Positions 9,596 to 19,556 of a DNA stretch of 64,000 bases are shown here, in pieces. The first letter of the stretch is position 1; every line of letters starts with the position of its first letter. The stretch comes from Bacilli bacterium. Its GTDB lineage: Bacteria > Bacillota_I > Bacilli_A > RF39 > UBA660. A program made the position numbers and the translations under genes. Below the pieces are notes generated by a model. It saw only the letters and a list, made by a program, of their open reading frames with translations, searched no databases and was not told the origin of the DNA. The stretch is taken from assembly GCA_017553685.1 (NCBI GenBank), contig JAFZKH010000007.1, forward strand, positions 96,185-160,184. The letters are read 5' to 3'.

Positions 9596-10513
9596 ATGAG
9601 TGTAGAAGATATTATACAAACACATGGTTATAATGAAGATATAGCTAATTATCTTAGAAAAGTATATCCATTATATGTAGAAGAATTTAAAAATGAAGTA
9701 ATTGTATATAATGCTCTAATGAAAACCCCAATAGTATTATGTGATAATGTATATGAATGCCTAAAAGAACATGGCCACCTAGATGATAGAGAAGATAATG
9801 AAATGGTTCCATTAGAAACATTAAAAGTATCTTCAGGTGTATATGATTGTTCAGTAAAACTATCATATAATGAATTATCAAAAGAATATACAATAGTAAA
9901 TGAAGATAGAATAGTAGCAATAAATGCATATTCTTTAAAATTAGATAGTAAAAAAAGTACAACTAGTCATGAACTAGGTCACTTAATAAAAGCATTATTT
10001 AATGAACATATTATTAAAGGTGATACTTTAATTGAAAGATCTGGTTTAATTACTAGAATATATCAATTATCACATGAAAATGGTAAAGTAAAGAAGACTC
10101 TTTGGAGTGAAACTGGTGTTGGACTAGAAGAAGGTTTAAATACAGTCTTAGAAGAAAGAATAATGTCTAGATTACTTGAAAAAGGGTTTGAATCATTGGG
10201 TTATCAAACAATGAAAGGACTAGCACTTAAAGTAATGAATGCATATAATATTCCTGATTTATGGGAGATATTTAAAGAAGCAGAACTATATCATGATAAT
10301 TCAAGAATAGATAGTGTATTAGGAAATGTATTTTATGAATTAATTGAATTTGCTGATAAATTATATCCACTAAATGTTGAATTATTAAATATGAATACAT
10401 CAAGTGAAAGACAAGATGAAGTAAAGAAAGAAATGATTGAATTAATTAATGCAGAATATGCGCCAATATCAGAAAAATTAAAATCTATAGGACAAGGTTC
10501 TATAGAAATGTAA
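9596..10513 (+). CDS. HExxH metalloprotease-like protein under valine T-box control
   Basis: The 305-aa product carries HELGH at 125-129 in a helical setting (TTSHELGHLIKALFNEH), followed about 50 residues later by LEEGLNTVLEE (E178/E179), the layout of gluzincin zinc peptidases in which a downstream Glu is the third ligand. No signal peptide or membrane helix is seen, so it should act in the cytoplasm. It has a strong Shine-Dalgarno (AAAGGAGG, 9583-9590) and lies between the valine T-box and valS, sharing their transcript. I do not recognise the family; substrate and any role in freeing valine from peptides are speculative. A pseudo-enzyme that keeps the zinc site is also possible. Confidence 0.72.
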   Translation: MSVEDIIQTHGYNEDIANYLRKVYPLYVEEFKNEVIVYNALMKTPIVLCDNVYECLKEHGHLDDREDNEMVPLETLKVSSGVYDCSVKLSYNELSKEYTIVNEDRIVAINAYSLKLDSKKSTTSHELGHLIKALFNEHIIKGDTLIERSGLITRIYQLSHENGKVKKTLWSETGVGLEEGLNTVLEERIMSRLLEKGFESLGYQTMKGLALKVMNAYNIPDLWEIFKEAELYHDNSRIDSVLGNVFYELIEFADKLYPLNVELLNMNTSSERQDEVKKEMIELINAEYAPISEKLKSIGQGSIEM

Positions 10514-10528
10514 GGAAGGAGAATAAAA

Positions 10529-13060
10529 ATGTTAGATACAAAATATAATCATTTAGAAATTGAAAAAAATAAATATAATACATGGAAAGAAAAAGGTTAC
10601 TTTAAAGCAGATAATGAATCAAAGAAACCACCATATTGTATAGTTATACCACCTCCAAATGTAACAGGTAAATTACATATTGGACATGCTTATGATACTG
10701 CTATACAAGATGCAATTATAAGATATAAAAGAATGAAAGGTTTTGATGCTTTATGGCTTCCTGGTATGGACCATGCAGCAATAGCTACAGAAGCTAAAGT
10801 AGTTAAGAAACTAAAAGATATGGGTATTGATAAATATGAGTTTGGAAGAGAAAACTTCCTAGAAGCTTGTTGGGATTGGACTCATGAATATGGAGATAAT
10901 ATTAGAAATCAATGGGCTGGTTTAGGTTTATCAGTAGACTATTCTAGAGAAAGATTTACATTAGATGAAGACCTTAATTATGCAGTTAGAAAAGTATTTG
11001 TAGACTATTATAATAAAGGACTTATTTATAAAGGTGAAAAGATAATAAACTGGGATCCTGCTGCTAAAACAGCTCTATCTAATGAAGAAGTAGAATATGC
11101 TTCTGAAAAGAGTGCATTTTATCATTTAAAATATCAATTAGAGGGTTCAGATAAATACTTAGATGTAGCTACAACTAGACCTGAAACTTTATTTGGAGAT
11201 ACTGCAGTAGCAGTTAATGAAAAAGATGAAAGATATAAAGATTTTGTAGGTAAGAATGTTATTCTTCCAATTATGAATAAACCAATACCAGTTATAACAG
11301 ATGAACATGCTGATATGGAAAAAGGAACTGGTTGTGTTAAAATTACTCCTGCTCATGATCCTAACGACTTTGAAGTAGGAAATAGACATAATTTAGAAAG
11401 AATTATCATAATGAATGATGATGCTACTATGAATGAAAATGTTCCTGAAAAGTATCAAGGAATGACTAGAGAAGAGTGTAGAGATACTGTTCTAGAAGAT
11501 TTAAAAGAACAAGGATTATTACTTGAAGTAGAACCACTAGTACATGAAGTAGGGCACTCTCAAAGAACTGGTGTTATGGTTGAACCAATGGTTAAAAAAC
11601 AATGGTTTGTTAAGATGGCACCACTTGCAGAAAATGTATTAAAATTCCAAGATGATAAAGATAAAAAAATAAACTTTGTACCAAAGAGATTTGAAAAGAT
11701 ACTTAGACACTGGATGAATATATCATATGACTGGTGTATATCTAGACAACTTTGGTGGGGTCATAGAATACCTGCTTGGTATAAAGGTGATGAAATATAT
11801 GTAGGAATGGAAGCTCCAGAAGGTGATGGATGGGTACAAGATGAAGATGTGCTTGATACTTGGTTCTCATCTGCATTATGGCCATTTTCTACACTAGGTT
11901 GGCCAAATAATACTAAAGATCTAGAAAGATATTTTCCAACTGATTGTTTAGTTACTGGTTATGATATTATATTCTTCTGGGTTGCCAGAATGGCTTTCCA
12001 GTCAGAATATTTAACTGGTTATAGACCATTTAAAGATTGTGTAATTCATGGACTTATAAGAGATGAACATGGTACTAAAATGAGTAAATCTCTAGGTAAT
12101 ACAGTAGACCCATTTGAAATGATAGATAAGTATGGAGCAGATTCTCTTAGATATTATTTAACTACTGAAGGATCTATGGGATTAGATCTTAACTTTAGTG
12201 AAATAAAATTAACTGCTACATGGAACTTTATTAATAAAGTATGGAATGCTTCTAGATTCGTTTTAATGAACATAGAAGACCTAAAAGAAATTAAATTAGA
12301 TAATTTATCATCTATAGATAAATGGATTCTTACTAAGTATGAAAATACATTAAAAAGTGTTACTAAACACATGGATAAATATGAATTTAATTTAGCAGGT
12401 ACAGAAATATATGAATTCACATGGAATTATTTCTGCGATTATTATATAGAAATGGCTAAATATTCTATAGATAATGAATCTACTAAGAGTACTTTATGTT
12501 ATATACTAACAGGTATAATGAAGATGCTTCATCCATTTATGCCATTTGTTACTGAAGAAATATATCAAATATTACCAGTAAAAGATGCAGAGAGTATTAT
12601 GATATCTTCATATCCAGAATATGATAAACATTTAGTATTTGCAAATGAAGAAATAATAGTAGATGATCAAATAGATTTTATGAAGAAATTTAGAAATATT
12701 AAACAAGAGAATAATATGACTAAAGATCTAAAAATATTATTTGAAGATAGTATCTATAATGATCTAGTAATAAAAGTTCTAAGATTAAATGAAAACTTAA
12801 TTAATGAACCATTAAGCATTAAATCTTATCCAGTTAATAGTAATAATATAAAAGCTACTATATATTTTGAAAAAGAAGAAACAAAAGAAGATATAGAAAA
12901 TAAACAAAAACAAATAGAAGATTTAAAAGCATCTATTTTAAGAAGAGAAAAACTATTATCTAATGAAAACTATGTAAATAAAGCACCTGCTAACATAGTA
13001 GAAATGGATAGAGTTAAACTACAAGAAGAAAAAAATAAACTAGAAGAATTATTAAAATAA
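10529..13060 (+). CDS. valS: Valyl-tRNA synthetase
   Basis: Class I synthetase that charges tRNA-Val and edits misactivated threonine. The 843-aa product shows the N-terminal PPPNVTGKLHIGH with HIGH at 50-53, the CP1 editing domain (TTRPETLFGDTAVAV; GCVKITPAHDPNDF), KMSKS at 517-521, the anticodon-binding helical domain, and a C-terminal coiled coil (last 65 residues) of the type that contacts the tRNA elbow. Length is slightly below the usual 870-890. It is the second gene of the valine T-box operon, 15 bases after the metalloprotease-like gene, with Shine-Dalgarno AAGGAAGGAG. The valine specifier confirms the assignment over IleRS or LeuRS. Confidence 0.97.
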   Translation: MLDTKYNHLEIEKNKYNTWKEKGYFKADNESKKPPYCIVIPPPNVTGKLHIGHAYDTAIQDAIIRYKRMKGFDALWLPGMDHAAIATEAKVVKKLKDMGIDKYEFGRENFLEACWDWTHEYGDNIRNQWAGLGLSVDYSRERFTLDEDLNYAVRKVFVDYYNKGLIYKGEKIINWDPAAKTALSNEEVEYASEKSAFYHLKYQLEGSDKYLDVATTRPETLFGDTAVAVNEKDERYKDFVGKNVILPIMNKPIPVITDEHADMEKGTGCVKITPAHDPNDFEVGNRHNLERIIIMNDDATMNENVPEKYQGMTREECRDTVLEDLKEQGLLLEVEPLVHEVGHSQRTGVMVEPMVKKQWFVKMAPLAENVLKFQDDKDKKINFVPKRFEKILRHWMNISYDWCISRQLWWGHRIPAWYKGDEIYVGMEAPEGDGWVQDEDVLDTWFSSALWPFSTLGWPNNTKDLERYFPTDCLVTGYDIIFFWVARMAFQSEYLTGYRPFKDCVIHGLIRDEHGTKMSKSLGNTVDPFEMIDKYGADSLRYYLTTEGSMGLDLNFSEIKLTATWNFINKVWNASRFVLMNIEDLKEIKLDNLSSIDKWILTKYENTLKSVTKHMDKYEFNLAGTEIYEFTWNYFCDYYIEMAKYSIDNESTKSTLCYILTGIMKMLHPFMPFVTEEIYQILPVKDAESIMISSYPEYDKHLVFANEEIIVDDQIDFMKKFRNIKQENNMTKDLKILFEDSIYNDLVIKVLRLNENLINEPLSIKSYPVNSNNIKATIYFEKEETKEDIENKQKQIEDLKASILRREKLLSNENYVNKAPANIVEMDRVKLQEEKNKLEELLK

Positions 13061-13076
13061 TCTTCTAGTTTTTTCT
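13038..13076 (+). terminator. Terminator of the T-box/valS operon inside the valS 3' end
   Basis: AACTAGAAGA (13038-13047) pairs with TCTTCTAGTT (13061-13070), then T's. The left arm encodes the last residues of ValRS. Confidence 0.85.
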
Positions 13077-13117
13077 TTTATATTATGATATAATTTTTTA
13101 TAGAAAGTAGGGATTAT

Positions 13118-15469
13118 ATGAAATATTGTACTAACTGTGGTAACAAACTTAATCCAAGTAATAAGTTTTGTACTAACTGCGGTAAAGAAATTAAAAGTGA
13201 ACCTGTAAAGAAAGAGGTTAAACAACCAAAAGAATTTAATGTAAATAATCTTATTCTTTATGTAGGTGTATCTTTAGTTATTTTAGCAACATTTATATTT
13301 GCTATTTGTACTTGGGAAAATATGTCTGGATTATTTAAGATATCATTCTTAACATTTGAGACATTACTATTCTTTATTATTTCTTTTACATTTGCAAAAA
13401 TAAAGAATAATGGATTATCAAAAGCATTTTATTTACTTGCTGTTATGATGATTCCAATAATTCTATATACTATTCCAGTATATGGTTTATTAGGAGACTA
13501 TCTATCATATAAAGGAGCAGGTATATATGTATACTTAGCAATTTCAAATTTACTTTGTACAGGTATATATTTTATGTCATATATGCTTCTTAGAACTAAA
13601 GCATATACATTTATATCATATACATTTGCTTATGGAACAATATTAAGTGCTTTCTTAGCGTTTGAAAGAAGTATATCATTTGTAATGATTGCTAGTTTAG
13701 TATTTATATTACTTGTAATAATACTTAACTTTATTCTTAGAAAAGATTCATTCTTTAAAAGATCACTTACATTATTTACAAGTATATTATTTTCAATATT
13801 AAGTGTATATATGATATTTGCAATATTTATTGAATTTAATGATAGTTATATTAAAGGATTTGATTCAATAAATCTAAATCTAGTATTAATTGCAGTATTA
13901 TATTTAGCAAATTCATTCGTATTTATTTATCAAAATAGAAAATCTGTATATACATATGTATCTCCATTTGTAATATTACCAAATATATTTGTAATAATTG
14001 CTTGTTTAGTAAAGAGTACTTTATTAGGAGTATGTATATTTGCAGGTGCTGCATTAGTTATATATGTTTTATATCTATTATATAAAAATAAATATCTTAA
14101 TATTACATCAAAGATAGTTACATATATAGCATTATATTTAATGTTACTATGTACTTTATCAGGAACTAATTATAATTCAGATATGTATATAGGAATGGCT
14201 ATAGTAGGTGCTATAACTCTTGGATTTAATATAATTAATAGATTTAAAGAAAACTTTAAATGGGTATCAGATGCATTAATACCATTCGCATGTATATTTA
14301 TAGTATTTGGTACAGTTAAAACATTTATAGATTTCTCTAATATATTTATAGTATTATTACTAGCATCAGTTTATTTAGTAGTTTATATGTTCTTAAAAGC
14401 ATTTAATAAACCAATAAATAAAATATATTATATATATGCTATATCATCAATGATTGTAGCTATATTAATGTGTACATATACTACAGGATCAATATATGTA
14501 ATATTCTTAAATATATTACTAGTATTATTATTTATATTTGTTTCATTTATGGAAAAGCAAAGTGCATTAAATATAATTACATTTATAGTTCTTGCTTGTT
14601 CATTATTAAAAATAAAATTATTGTTTGATATTGATGAAAGAATAATATTTGCATGTATTTCATTAATTGCTATAGTAGTAGGTATTATTATTAGAAATAC
14701 AAATAAAGTTTTAAGTAAGATTTACTTATATTTAGGTCAAATATTATCATTAATACTTGCTCTTACAATTAGTACTTATACTCAATATATAGTAACTGCA
14801 TTAATTGGAGTATTATATGTAATTTCATTTGTATCTATTTGTTTATTTAATAATTCAAAACCATTTAGAATAATAGCAGAAATGGTTGGATTAATATTAA
14901 TATTCTTAATTATAAATTCAATTATTACAGTAACATTATTTAGTACAATTATTACATTATTTGTATACATGACAGTACTTGTAGTATTTGGATTAACAGG
15001 AAAAGAAAAAGCAGGAACAAATATTATATTATCAACTGTTTGCTTAATTCCATATTATGATTATGTATTTAATAGTGGTAATACATTTGGAATAACTAAT
15101 CAATTAGTAATTCTTCCATTTATAGTATATTTATTTGTACTAGCATTCTATTTCAAAATGTCAGATAAAGCTAGATTTCATGTTATATTATGGCCACTTC
15201 TAGTACTATCTACAATTGCTATTAATACAACTACAGTAGGAGTAATATTTGCATTAACATTAGCTCTAGCATATATCTTTATAGGTATTATAAAGAAATA
15301 TAGATATTTAGTTACTTATGGTATTATTTACATATTTGTAACTATAGTAGTAGAGTTAATGAAACTATTTGATAACCTTGCTTTATTAATTGCAGTATTG
15401 GCTTTAGGATTAATCTTAATACTATATGTAGTTATTAATGAAGTTTATAAGAGTAAAAAGAATAAGTAA
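13118..15469 (+). CDS. Polytopic membrane protein with N-terminal zinc ribbon, unknown function
   Basis: The 783-aa product begins with a compact zinc ribbon: C4, C7, C18 and C21 in two CTNCG knuckles. After a short Lys/Pro linker about twenty or more hydrophobic helices run almost without polar loops to the C-terminus. No transporter signature or catalytic motif stands out. Large DUF2157-like multi-helix proteins sometimes have a similar zinc-ribbon start, but I cannot claim homology. The promoter has an extended -10 (TGATATAAT, 13086-13094); the start at 13118 has only a weak Shine-Dalgarno (AAGTAGGG). A terminator follows, so it is a single-gene transcript. Confidence 0.75.
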   Translation: MKYCTNCGNKLNPSNKFCTNCGKEIKSEPVKKEVKQPKEFNVNNLILYVGVSLVILATFIFAICTWENMSGLFKISFLTFETLLFFIISFTFAKIKNNGLSKAFYLLAVMMIPIILYTIPVYGLLGDYLSYKGAGIYVYLAISNLLCTGIYFMSYMLLRTKAYTFISYTFAYGTILSAFLAFERSISFVMIASLVFILLVIILNFILRKDSFFKRSLTLFTSILFSILSVYMIFAIFIEFNDSYIKGFDSINLNLVLIAVLYLANSFVFIYQNRKSVYTYVSPFVILPNIFVIIACLVKSTLLGVCIFAGAALVIYVLYLLYKNKYLNITSKIVTYIALYLMLLCTLSGTNYNSDMYIGMAIVGAITLGFNIINRFKENFKWVSDALIPFACIFIVFGTVKTFIDFSNIFIVLLLASVYLVVYMFLKAFNKPINKIYYIYAISSMIVAILMCTYTTGSIYVIFLNILLVLLFIFVSFMEKQSALNIITFIVLACSLLKIKLLFDIDERIIFACISLIAIVVGIIIRNTNKVLSKIYLYLGQILSLILALTISTYTQYIVTALIGVLYVISFVSICLFNNSKPFRIIAEMVGLILIFLIINSIITVTLFSTIITLFVYMTVLVVFGLTGKEKAGTNIILSTVCLIPYYDYVFNSGNTFGITNQLVILPFIVYLFVLAFYFKMSDKARFHVILWPLLVLSTIAINTTTVGVIFALTLALAYIFIGIIKKYRYLVTYGIIYIFVTIVVELMKLFDNLALLIAVLALGLILILYVVINEVYKSKKNK

Positions 15470-15484
15470 TGCTTATTCTTTTTT
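15457..15484 (+). terminator. Terminator overlapping the zinc-ribbon membrane gene stop
   Basis: AAAGAATAAG (15457-15466) pairs with CTTATTCTTT (15472-15481), TAATG loop containing part of the stop region, then T's. Confidence 0.85.
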
Positions 15485-15536
15485 ATTGTAATAAATATAT
15501 ATAAATGATATAATTTTTATGTGGAAGTGATTATAT

Positions 15537-17243
15537 ATGAAATTAAAAAATAGTTATTTTTATACTATTAGAGAAAATATAAAAGATGAAGATAGTACTT
15601 CAGGTAATTTACTTGTTAGAGCAGGTATGCTTAAGAAAACATCATCAGGTATATATATGTTTATGCCACTTGGATTTAAAGTACTAGAAAATATTCAAAA
15701 AATAATTAAAGAAGAAATGGATAATGCTGGTGCATCAGAACTTTTAATGCCTGCATTAATACCTGCTGATGTATATGCTAGTGCTAATAGATTAGATGCA
15801 TTTGGTAAAGATATGTTTAGATTAAATGATAGATTTAATAAAAACTATTGTTTAGGACCTACACATGAAGAATTATTTACTATGGCTGCTAAATGTAAAG
15901 TAAATTCATATTCTGATTTACCATTTACTTTATATCAAATACAAACTAAGTTTAGAGATGAACCAAGGCCAAGATATGGACTAATTAGAGTTAGAGAATT
16001 TCTTATGAAAGATGCATATTCATTTGATAAAGATGAAGAATCTCTTGATAAGAGTTATATAGCTATGTTTAATGCATATAAGAAGATATTTGGAAGACTT
16101 GGTATAGACTATAAAATAGTTAGATCTGATGTTGGTGCTATGGGAGGTTCTTTATCAGAAGAATTCCAAGCAATTACTGATATTGGAGAAGATACTTTAG
16201 TCCTTTGTGATAGCTGTGATTTTGCATCTAATATGGATGTATGTGAGTGTGTATTTATAGATGATAAATCTAATGAGACTCCACTTGAAAAAGATTTAGT
16301 TTTAACTAAAGATGCAACTACTAGAGAAAAGTTAATTGAATGCTTACCAGAAGCTAAAACTAAAGAAGTTAAAACATTAATATATAAAACTGCTGAAAAT
16401 AAATATTATGCTGTTATGCTAAAAGAAGAATCAGAAGTAAATGAAAGTAAACTTTGTAAACTTCTTGGAACTTCTTCAGTAGAATTAGCAGAAAAAGAAG
16501 TAGTAGAAAATAAACTTGGTACATATATTGGATTTGTTGGACCAATTGATTTAAAAATACCTGTAGTTATGGATAACGAAGTTAATAACATGGTTAACTT
16601 TGTAGTAGGTGCTAATAAAAAAGATTACCACTATAAAAATGTTAATATAGGTGATTTTGAAGCCTCTATAATAGGAGACATTAGGAATGTTAAAGAATCT
16701 GATGTATGTCCATTATGCGGAGCTAAATTAACATTTAAAAAAGGTATTGAAATAGGTAATACATTTAAACTAGGAACTAAATACTCTGAAGCATTAGATT
16801 TAATGTATCAAGATAAAGATAATAGTTTAAAACCTGTAGTTATGGGTTGTTATGGTATTGGTGTTGGAAGATGCCTTGCATCAATAGTAGAACAAAGATC
16901 TGATGATAAAGGTATTATATGGCCTATGAATATAGCTCCATTTAAAGTAGCTATAGTAGTTATAGATACATTAAATACTGATCAAATGGATGCTGCTAAT
17001 CATTTATATCAAGAATTAACAGACTTAGGAATAGATACTATCTTAGATGATAGAGATGTTAGACCTGGTGTTAAATTCAATGATATGGATTTAATAGGCA
17101 TTCCAATAAGAATTACTATAGGTAAGAAAATAGTAGATCATATAGTAGAAATGAAAAGAAGAAACTCAGATGAAGTTAAAGAAGTTTCTATATTTGATGT
17201 AGTATATAATTTACAAGATTTAATTGAAGAAGAAAATATATAA
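15537..17243 (+). CDS. proS: Prolyl-tRNA synthetase, bacterial type with editing insertion
   Basis: Class II synthetase for tRNA-Pro. The 568-aa length and order fit the bacterial ProS: N-terminal motif 1 region (TSSGIYMFMPLGFKVLENI), motif 2 with RPRYGLIRVREFLMKDAYSF, the INS editing insertion (about 225-390), motif 3 GCYGIGVGRCLA, and the anticodon-binding domain (DDRDVRPGVKFNDMDLIGIP). ATG 15537 follows GGAAGTGA. An extended -10 (TGATATAAT, 15506-15514) and a terminator at the stop codon make it a one-gene unit. No T-box precedes it, unlike valS. Confidence 0.97.
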   Translation: MKLKNSYFYTIRENIKDEDSTSGNLLVRAGMLKKTSSGIYMFMPLGFKVLENIQKIIKEEMDNAGASELLMPALIPADVYASANRLDAFGKDMFRLNDRFNKNYCLGPTHEELFTMAAKCKVNSYSDLPFTLYQIQTKFRDEPRPRYGLIRVREFLMKDAYSFDKDEESLDKSYIAMFNAYKKIFGRLGIDYKIVRSDVGAMGGSLSEEFQAITDIGEDTLVLCDSCDFASNMDVCECVFIDDKSNETPLEKDLVLTKDATTREKLIECLPEAKTKEVKTLIYKTAENKYYAVMLKEESEVNESKLCKLLGTSSVELAEKEVVENKLGTYIGFVGPIDLKIPVVMDNEVNNMVNFVVGANKKDYHYKNVNIGDFEASIIGDIRNVKESDVCPLCGAKLTFKKGIEIGNTFKLGTKYSEALDLMYQDKDNSLKPVVMGCYGIGVGRCLASIVEQRSDDKGIIWPMNIAPFKVAIVVIDTLNTDQMDAANHLYQELTDLGIDTILDDRDVRPGVKFNDMDLIGIPIRITIGKKIVDHIVEMKRRNSDEVKEVSIFDVVYNLQDLIEEENI

Positions 17244-17257
17244 TTTTCTTCTTTTTT
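17227..17257 (+). terminator. Terminator overlapping the proS stop
   Basis: AAGAAGAAAA (17227-17236) pairs with TTTTCTTCTT (17244-17253); the 7-nt loop contains the stop codon; T run follows. Confidence 0.85.
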
Positions 17258-17293
17258 AATGGATATTACATTTACATAGAGAATAACATATAT

Positions 17294-17977
17294 ATGAATA
17301 ATATATTAGTCAAAGATATACCTCTTTTAGATAGGCCTAGAGAAAGATTACTTAAATATGGAGTAATTAATCTATCTAATGAAGAACTCCTCTCTATAGT
17401 GCTTAAAAATGGCACTAAAAATGAATCTGTAATGTCTTTATCATATAATATATTAAAAAGTATAAATAATATTACAGATTTAAAAGATATAACTATTAAT
17501 AAACTAACTAAAATAAATGGAATAGGGGAAGTAAAAGCTATTACATTACTTGCATCTATAGAACTAGGAAGAAGAGTATATCAAGAACAAAATAATATTA
17601 AAATATTATTAAATGATTCTAAGTTAGTATTTAATTACTTACATGATGAATTATATGATAAAAAACAAGAATACTTTATAGTTTTATATTTAGATAATAA
17701 GAAATATCTAATAGAAAAGAAAATATTATTTATAGGCACTATTAATTATTCTACTGTTCATCCAAGAGAAATATTTAAATATGCTTATTTATTATCTAGT
17801 TCATCTATTATATTAGTTCATAATCATCCATCTGGAGATACTCTTCCTTCAAAAGAGGATATATCACTAACAAAAAACCTAATAGAAATAGGAAAATTAA
17901 ATGGAATTCCCATAATAGATCATATTATTATAGGAAATAATAATTATTATAGTTTCTATAAGAATAATATGTTATAA
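17294..17977 (+). CDS. radC: RadC-family JAMM domain protein
   Basis: The 227-aa product has the typical two-part RadC layout: an N-terminal region with a helix-hairpin-helix-like segment (ITINKLTKINGIGEVKAITLLASIELGRR) and a C-terminal JAB/MPN domain with the zinc-site signature HNHPSGDTLPSKED (HxHPSGx8D). RadC proteins were named for DNA repair but their molecular role is unsettled; the JAMM site suggests an isopeptidase or other metal hydrolase activity. The ATG at 17294 lacks a clear Shine-Dalgarno. Its last codons contain the extended -10 of thyA, so the two may be transcribed partly together. Confidence 0.93.
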   Translation: MNNILVKDIPLLDRPRERLLKYGVINLSNEELLSIVLKNGTKNESVMSLSYNILKSINNITDLKDITINKLTKINGIGEVKAITLLASIELGRRVYQEQNNIKILLNDSKLVFNYLHDELYDKKQEYFIVLYLDNKKYLIEKKILFIGTINYSTVHPREIFKYAYLLSSSSIILVHNHPSGDTLPSKEDISLTKNLIEIGKLNGIPIIDHIIIGNNNYYSFYKNNML

Positions 17978-17978
17978 T
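17970..17978 (+). promoter_or_regulatory. Extended -10 promoter of thyA
   Basis: TGTTATAAT overlaps the radC stop codon, 23 bases before the thyA ATG. AGGGAGG lies between. Confidence 0.6.
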
Positions 17979-18001
17979 GAAAGAGTAGGGAGGTTACGGT
18001 T

Positions 18002-19498
18002 ATGATAGTAATAGACGGAAAAGAAATAAGAATAAATAGGGCAAACGTTGCAATATCAGAAATAGATGAAGTTTATATTAGCTTATGTCAAAATATTCTA
18101 GATAATGGTGTTGAAACTGAAAATAGAACAGGTGTAAATACTAAAGCAATTGCAGGATGGTCACACACATTTGATATTAGTAAGTTTTTTCCAATTCCAG
18201 AAACAAAATTAGTAGTAGCATCAAACTTTTCTAAAGAAATCCAATGGATTCATCAAGAACAATTAAATGATGTTTCTTGGTTAAGAGAAAGAGACAATAA
18301 TATTTGGGATGAATGGTGTATAGACTCTGATGGTATTTGGAGAGAATATATGCCAGTACAAAAAGACGAGTATGGAAAACCATTAAACGGTAATCCAGAA
18401 ATAGAAGTCCCTTTAATGAGACAGGTATTAAATCATAAAGATGTTGCTAAAAAAGGAGATATAAAAAGACAATTTGTGCATGATGGATTTGGCAAAAAAA
18501 TTAATGTTAGGCCAGATAAAGAATCACTTGAAAGATATATTAAAAAACATGGTGTTATGCCAACAATTAAAAGAGCAACATATTTTGGAGAAAAATATGC
18601 TAATACCATAGGTGAACAATATGGATTTATTAATGCACTATATCAACAACCACAAATTGTTGAATATATGTTAAAGAATAATCCAACAGATAGAAGAATG
18701 ATGATAAATCTATGGCAAAGAGCACATTTTGCTAAAGCAGTTCTCCCAAGTTGTGTATTTAATATATTATTTACAGTTATTGGTGATACATTACATGCAT
18801 CAGTAATTCAAAGAAGTGCAGATGTTCCAGCAGGTTTACCATTTAATATAGCTCAATACGCGTTATTAGTTCATCAATTTGCAAAAGCAGCAGGATTAAA
18901 AGTAGGAACACTTACATGGGAAATAATGAATGCCCATATATATGTAGATCAAGAAGAACCAATTAGACAACAAGTAAGAAGATATAAATATATGAAAGAA
19001 TATGAAAAACTTATTCTTACATCTACAGATGAAACAGTAGAAAGAAGATATAATAGCGTTAAAAAGAAGTTTGAATTACTTAATACAAAAGTATTTGCAG
19101 GATTAGCATATTTATATTCATCATCTGAACAATTTAAAAATAGAATAAGTGAATATACAAAAGGGGCAGATATTTTAACAGAAGAAATATTTAATAAAAT
19201 ACCAATGTCAAAAAGATATATTATTCTAAATATTGCCTCAAAAGAATTTAATTTAAGATTAATGGAAAACAATAGTGAATATGAAGAGGCATTTGAAAGA
19301 AAGATAAGTTTTGAGCATATGCTTACAAGAGGCAATCCAAAACTAGAGTTAGAAGATCATGATAGTATATTTGATTATTCTACAGAATATGTTAAAAAAG
19401 GAGATTCATATCTAAAAGAAAACCCTATTGGTAATAAAGAATTAGTACTAAAGGATTATCATCCAACTCCATTTATTGCTGTTCCTGTAGCCCAATAA
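18002..19498 (+). CDS. thyA: Oversized ThyA-type thymidylate synthase (498 aa)
   Basis: ThyA methylates dUMP with methylene-tetrahydrofolate. Known core residues appear with exact E. coli spacing: R42 (R21), R231/R232 (R126/R127), nucleophile C251 (C146), QRSAD with R271 and D274 (R166, D169), N282 in LPFNI (N177), and H312/Y314 in NAHIY (H207, Y209). Asn282 predicts uracil rather than cytosine nucleotide use. Two departures: about 84 extra residues between R42 and R231, and about 130 beyond Y314, so it is nearly twice the usual 264-316 aa. The His after the catalytic Cys is Val252. A deoxyuridylate hydroxymethylase is possible. It has its own promoter and Shine-Dalgarno (AGGGAGG). Confidence 0.85.
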   Translation: MIVIDGKEIRINRANVAISEIDEVYISLCQNILDNGVETENRTGVNTKAIAGWSHTFDISKFFPIPETKLVVASNFSKEIQWIHQEQLNDVSWLRERDNNIWDEWCIDSDGIWREYMPVQKDEYGKPLNGNPEIEVPLMRQVLNHKDVAKKGDIKRQFVHDGFGKKINVRPDKESLERYIKKHGVMPTIKRATYFGEKYANTIGEQYGFINALYQQPQIVEYMLKNNPTDRRMMINLWQRAHFAKAVLPSCVFNILFTVIGDTLHASVIQRSADVPAGLPFNIAQYALLVHQFAKAAGLKVGTLTWEIMNAHIYVDQEEPIRQQVRRYKYMKEYEKLILTSTDETVERRYNSVKKKFELLNTKVFAGLAYLYSSSEQFKNRISEYTKGADILTEEIFNKIPMSKRYIILNIASKEFNLRLMENNSEYEEAFERKISFEHMLTRGNPKLELEDHDSIFDYSTEYVKKGDSYLKENPIGNKELVLKDYHPTPFIAVPVAQ

Positions 19499-19501
19499 TA
19501 G

Positions 19502-19530
19502 TTTACTTTTATAAATAAAAATAGTATAAT
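19502..19530 (+). promoter_or_regulatory. Promoter of mnmA
   Basis: TTTACT at 19502-19507 and TATAAT at 19525-19530 with a 17-bp spacer, directly after the thyA stop. Confidence 0.72.
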
Positions 19531-19556
19531 ACTTTCCAGTTTTGGTGGTGAAAAAG

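Noticed and set aside
9687..9962. 91-aa minus-strand frame opposite the metalloprotease-like gene
   Set aside because: Leu/His/Tyr low-complexity antisense shadow without start signals.
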